Part shown: piece by piece, positions 14,800-16,229 of the stretch
How the letters are laid out: every line of letters begins with the position of its first letter
How positions within the stretch are numbered: the stretch's first letter is position 1
DNA from: Chitinispirillaceae bacterium
Lineage (GTDB): Bacteria; Fibrobacterota; Chitinivibrionia; Chitinivibrionales; Chitinispirillaceae
Assembly (NCBI GenBank): GCA_016926315.1
Contig: JAFGOU010000146.1
Span: 1-16,229, forward strand
Direction: 5' to 3'
Length of the DNA: 16,229 bases
Made by a program: the position numbers and the translations under genes
Notes under the pieces: model-generated
Seen by the model: only the letters and a program-made list of their open reading frames with translations
Told to the model about the DNA's origin: nothing
Database searches by the model: none

Positions 14800-14815
14800 T
14801 GCAAAGGAAGTGCCA
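14800..14815 (-). promoter_or_regulatory. Sigma-54 (-24/-12) promoter
   Basis: The minus strand reads TGGCACTTCCTTTGCA. It matches the sigma-54 consensus TGGCAC-N5-TTGCA in every fixed position, with GG and GC exactly 10 bases apart; only the often-preferred G after TGGCAC is a T. Transcription would start near 14790, about 60 bp before the ATG of the receiver-kinase fusion. The operon's last gene encodes a sigma-54 activator, suggesting self-activation. Upstream inverted repeats that could serve as activator sites are GATTGCA/TGCAATC (14828-14858) and ACCC-gtgttt-GGGT (14949-14962). Confidence 0.8.
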
Positions 14816-14984
14816 GGAAGAAATGGAGATTGCAGAATGATGAATGAAGAATGCAATCCGAACATCAACCTGTTCAGTCACGTTTTAATCAGCACGCTGC
14901 GATCTGAATCCTGTATTGTTTGAATGTGGCAAAAATTATACCTATTTAACCCGTGTTTGGGTATATATGTTTTTGTGATAGTTA

Positions 14985-15140
14985 GTGTCTGTCCGGAAAG
15001 TCCTCCTTATGACGTCATACCGGCGAAAGCCGGTATCCAGCTAGCGAAAACGGCCAGAAACCCTGGATGGCAGGCTGCTTCGCGGTCCGGCGTTCGCCGG
15101 AATGACGAATGTCAAAATTCAGGGGTTTCCGGACGGGCAC
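14985..15140 (+). mobile_element. MITE-like element, copy B
   Basis: A 156-bp non-coding element with ends GTGTCTGTCCGGAAA (14985-14999) and, on the other strand, GTGCCCGTCCGGAAA (15140-15126). TA dinucleotides flank both sides (14983-14984, 15141-15142). Hairpins are ATACCGGC-gaaa-GCCGGTAT (15017-15036) and TCCGGC-gttc-GCCGGA (15086-15101). From about 15065 to the right end it is almost identical to copy A. Translated in one frame, it yields the DVIPAKAGIQ string often seen in falsely extended proteins. It carries no transposase gene, so it would depend on an enzyme supplied from elsewhere. It lies between the sigma-54-driven operon and the outer-membrane-protein gene and was probably inserted into their divergent promoter region. 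Confidence 0.75.
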
Positions 15141-15152
15141 TAGTTATCAGGA

Positions 15153-15180
15153 TTGACCGATACGCCGTATCAAATATGAT
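15153..15180 (+). promoter_or_regulatory. Sigma-70-type promoter of the barrel-protein gene
   Basis: TTGACC (15153-15158), a 16-bp spacer and TATGAT (15175-15180) match 5 of 6 consensus bases in each hexamer. The spacer contains the inverted repeat GATAC-gcc-GTATC, a possible operator. It lies 11 bp past the end of MITE copy B and about 100 bp before the ATG at 15281. Confidence 0.55.
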
Positions 15181-15267
15181 ACCATCTTTCCCCAGATTTT
15201 CATCAGATAAAAAGTCAGGGTCTGCCGTTTGGAACAGGATTCGCAGTATCTTGATCCAACCCTTATC

Positions 15268-15273
15268 AAGGAG
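15268..15273 (+). promoter_or_regulatory. Ribosome binding site deciding the barrel-protein start
   Basis: AAGGAG, 7 bases before the ATG at 15281. It selects this start over the longer frame opening at 14924, which would run through the MITE. Confidence 0.85.
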
Positions 15274-15280
15274 CGTACCG

Positions 15281-16111
15281 ATGGCAATTACCCTCTCGGT
15301 TTTAATTATAGCTACCCTCTTCGTGTCTCCGGCGTTTTCCCTGGAATCAGATTTCCCCCAGCCGTTTCCAAACCGGATCATCTTCTCCCAGACTCCGGAG
15401 ATCGGTGAAAAATGGCGCGGCGGGATAAAAACACACGATCTTCTCGTATGGGATGCCTACTGGAACTGCGCGGATTGGTTCACCGTCGATTTATTCAGCG
15501 CGGGAGTCAAGCAGGCGCGTATTGCCGGCGAAAATGGCGATATCATTACGCTGACCGATTATCGTACCCAGGTATCCCTGAAATCACGGCCGTTTCAAAC
15601 AACGCTCTGGAACAATCCCTATGCGCTCGCGGGCGGGATGACGATTCAATCCTCCGCCTTTAGTTTTCAAAACCAGCTCGGTGAGGGCATCGTCGAACAA
15701 CCATCGGGCGAGCTGGCGTTCTTTGCGGCTCAACGCTGGTTTTACCGGAGCCGGCACTATTTCAACCTGGTGGCCATGGCATCTTTCATGAAAACGGATG
15801 GCATGGAAAAAGCGGTTGCCACCATGTACTTCATTCCGGGGTACCGGTTCTTTATTGATAAAAAGAAATCATGGAGTCTTGACATCGAACATTATTTCAT
15901 GAATCCGATCGACCTGCCATACAAGACGCTGCAGTATATGTTCGACAACGAAAACAACGAATTCTACAACCCGGACCGGCATTTTGTCTCCTTCACCTTC
16001 TGGGGTTTCTCCTGTTCGCGCAGGCACCTCCGCCTTGCGTTTCATCTCGGACACCATGTCTCCTTTTCCGGACCGATAGTACCGATGATTGGGGTTGGGT
16101 GGGACTTTTAG
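15281..16111 (+). CDS. Predicted outer-membrane beta-barrel protein
   Basis: The protein has 276 residues. A clear signal peptide (ITLSVLIIATLFVSPAFS) is likely cleaved near residue 20. The mature part lacks further hydrophobic helices and instead shows alternating, aromatic-rich strands (KWRGGIKTHDLLVWDAYW, YRFFIDKKKSWSLDIEHYF, HFVSFTFWGFSC, MIGVGWDF). It ends in phenylalanine, as expected for an outer-membrane barrel recognised by the Bam machinery. I do not recognise the family, so transport, lipid or acyl-chain handling, and structural roles are all open. The start is set by AAGGAG 7 bp upstream and the promoter at 15153-15180. No neighbour on the same strand gives a functional hint; the divergent signalling operon lies beyond the MITE. 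Confidence 0.75.
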   Translation: MAITLSVLIIATLFVSPAFSLESDFPQPFPNRIIFSQTPEIGEKWRGGIKTHDLLVWDAYWNCADWFTVDLFSAGVKQARIAGENGDIITLTDYRTQVSLKSRPFQTTLWNNPYALAGGMTIQSSAFSFQNQLGEGIVEQPSGELAFFAAQRWFYRSRHYFNLVAMASFMKTDGMEKAVATMYFIPGYRFFIDKKKSWSLDIEHYFMNPIDLPYKTLQYMFDNENNEFYNPDRHFVSFTFWGFSCSRRHLRLAFHLGHHVSFSGPIVPMIGVGWDF

Positions 16112-16140
16112 CCCGCTTTATTCATAAACTCCAACTAAGT

Positions 16141-16229
16141 TTCACCGCAGAGGCGCAGAGGACGCGGAGGAAATGCATTGTTTTGATTTTGGTCATCCTC
16201 ATTTTTTCTCTGCGCACTCTGCGTATTTC
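16141..16229. repeat. CGCAGAG-type palindromic intergenic repeat (cut by window edge)
   Basis: The left arm, ACCGCAGAGGCGCAGAGG plus ACGCGGAGG, faces a right arm, CTCTGCGCACTCTGCG, about 55 bp later. The reverse complement of the right arm repeats the CGCAGAG-n-CGCAGAG pattern. This is the kind of dispersed GCAGAG palindrome seen between genes in many environmental bacteria. It begins about 30 bp past the barrel gene and runs off the window, so its full length is unknown. Confidence 0.65.

Noticed and set aside
14729..14881. Longer start for the receiver-Ser/Thr kinase fusion at 14881
   Set aside because: It would begin upstream of the sigma-54 promoter. The extra 51 residues look like translated non-coding DNA, and the receiver fold starts just after the ATG at 14728.
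14924..15280. N-terminal extension of the barrel protein from an ATG at 14924
   Set aside because: The extension is translated from MITE copy B (giving DVIPAKAGIQ). The ATG at 15281 has AAGGAG at 7 bp and a complete signal peptide directly after it.

Overview
The window is from a Gram-negative bacterium with about half G+C. It shows exported proteins with signal peptides, a likely outer-membrane beta-barrel, an NtrY/NtrX-type system, a 7TMR-DISM kinase with a LytTR regulator, DUF4214 and VCBS-type secreted proteins, and a receiver/Ser-Thr-kinase fusion. This mix fits the Fibrobacterota/FCB group, spirochaete relatives or deltaproteobacterial lineages. I cannot fix the phylum from sequence alone. 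No tRNA, rRNA, CRISPR array or complete insertion sequence was seen.

Layout. Positions 1-804 (minus) are the N-terminal part of a sensory protein cut by the window edge, ending in a coiled-coil linker. It is divergent from a CheY-like regulator with a putative AraC-like C-terminus (998-1702, plus). A 554-bp gene-free stretch follows, with a well-formed promoter, a possible small RNA of about 70 nt ending in a strong intrinsic terminator, and a palindromic motif that recurs near 6400. Next come two secreted proteins on the minus strand, read in the order papain-like protease with a VCBS/FG-GAP-like repeat region (4210-6135), then an Ig-like + DUF4214 + beta-helix protein (2257-4149). An intrinsic terminator at 2203-2235 closes this pair. 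An 812-bp gene-free stretch (6136-6947) holds the second palindromic motif, a perfect 12-bp-stem hairpin, and direct repeats phased at exactly 21 bp beside the LytTR regulator gene.

On the minus strand, 6948-9550 is a translationally coupled 7TMR-DISM histidine kinase and LytTR response regulator, with a small VOC (glyoxalase-fold) gene upstream (9610-10020). The centrepiece is 10246-14728 (minus), a tightly packed four-gene unit: receiver-Ser/Thr kinase fusion, DUF4390-like exported protein, compact NtrY-like histidine kinase, and NtrX-like sigma-54 activator. A near-consensus sigma-54 promoter (14800-14815) sits upstream. This suggests a self-activated signalling operon in which one histidine kinase may feed both a transcriptional and a Ser/Thr-phosphorylation output.

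Two copies of a roughly 150-bp MITE-like element, in opposite orientations, bracket this operon (10096-10242 and 14985-15140). Both have TA flanks, terminal inverted repeats and internal hairpins, one showing a compensatory base-pair change. The window ends with a predicted outer-membrane barrel gene (15281-16111, plus) and the start of a CGCAGAG-type palindromic intergenic repeat.
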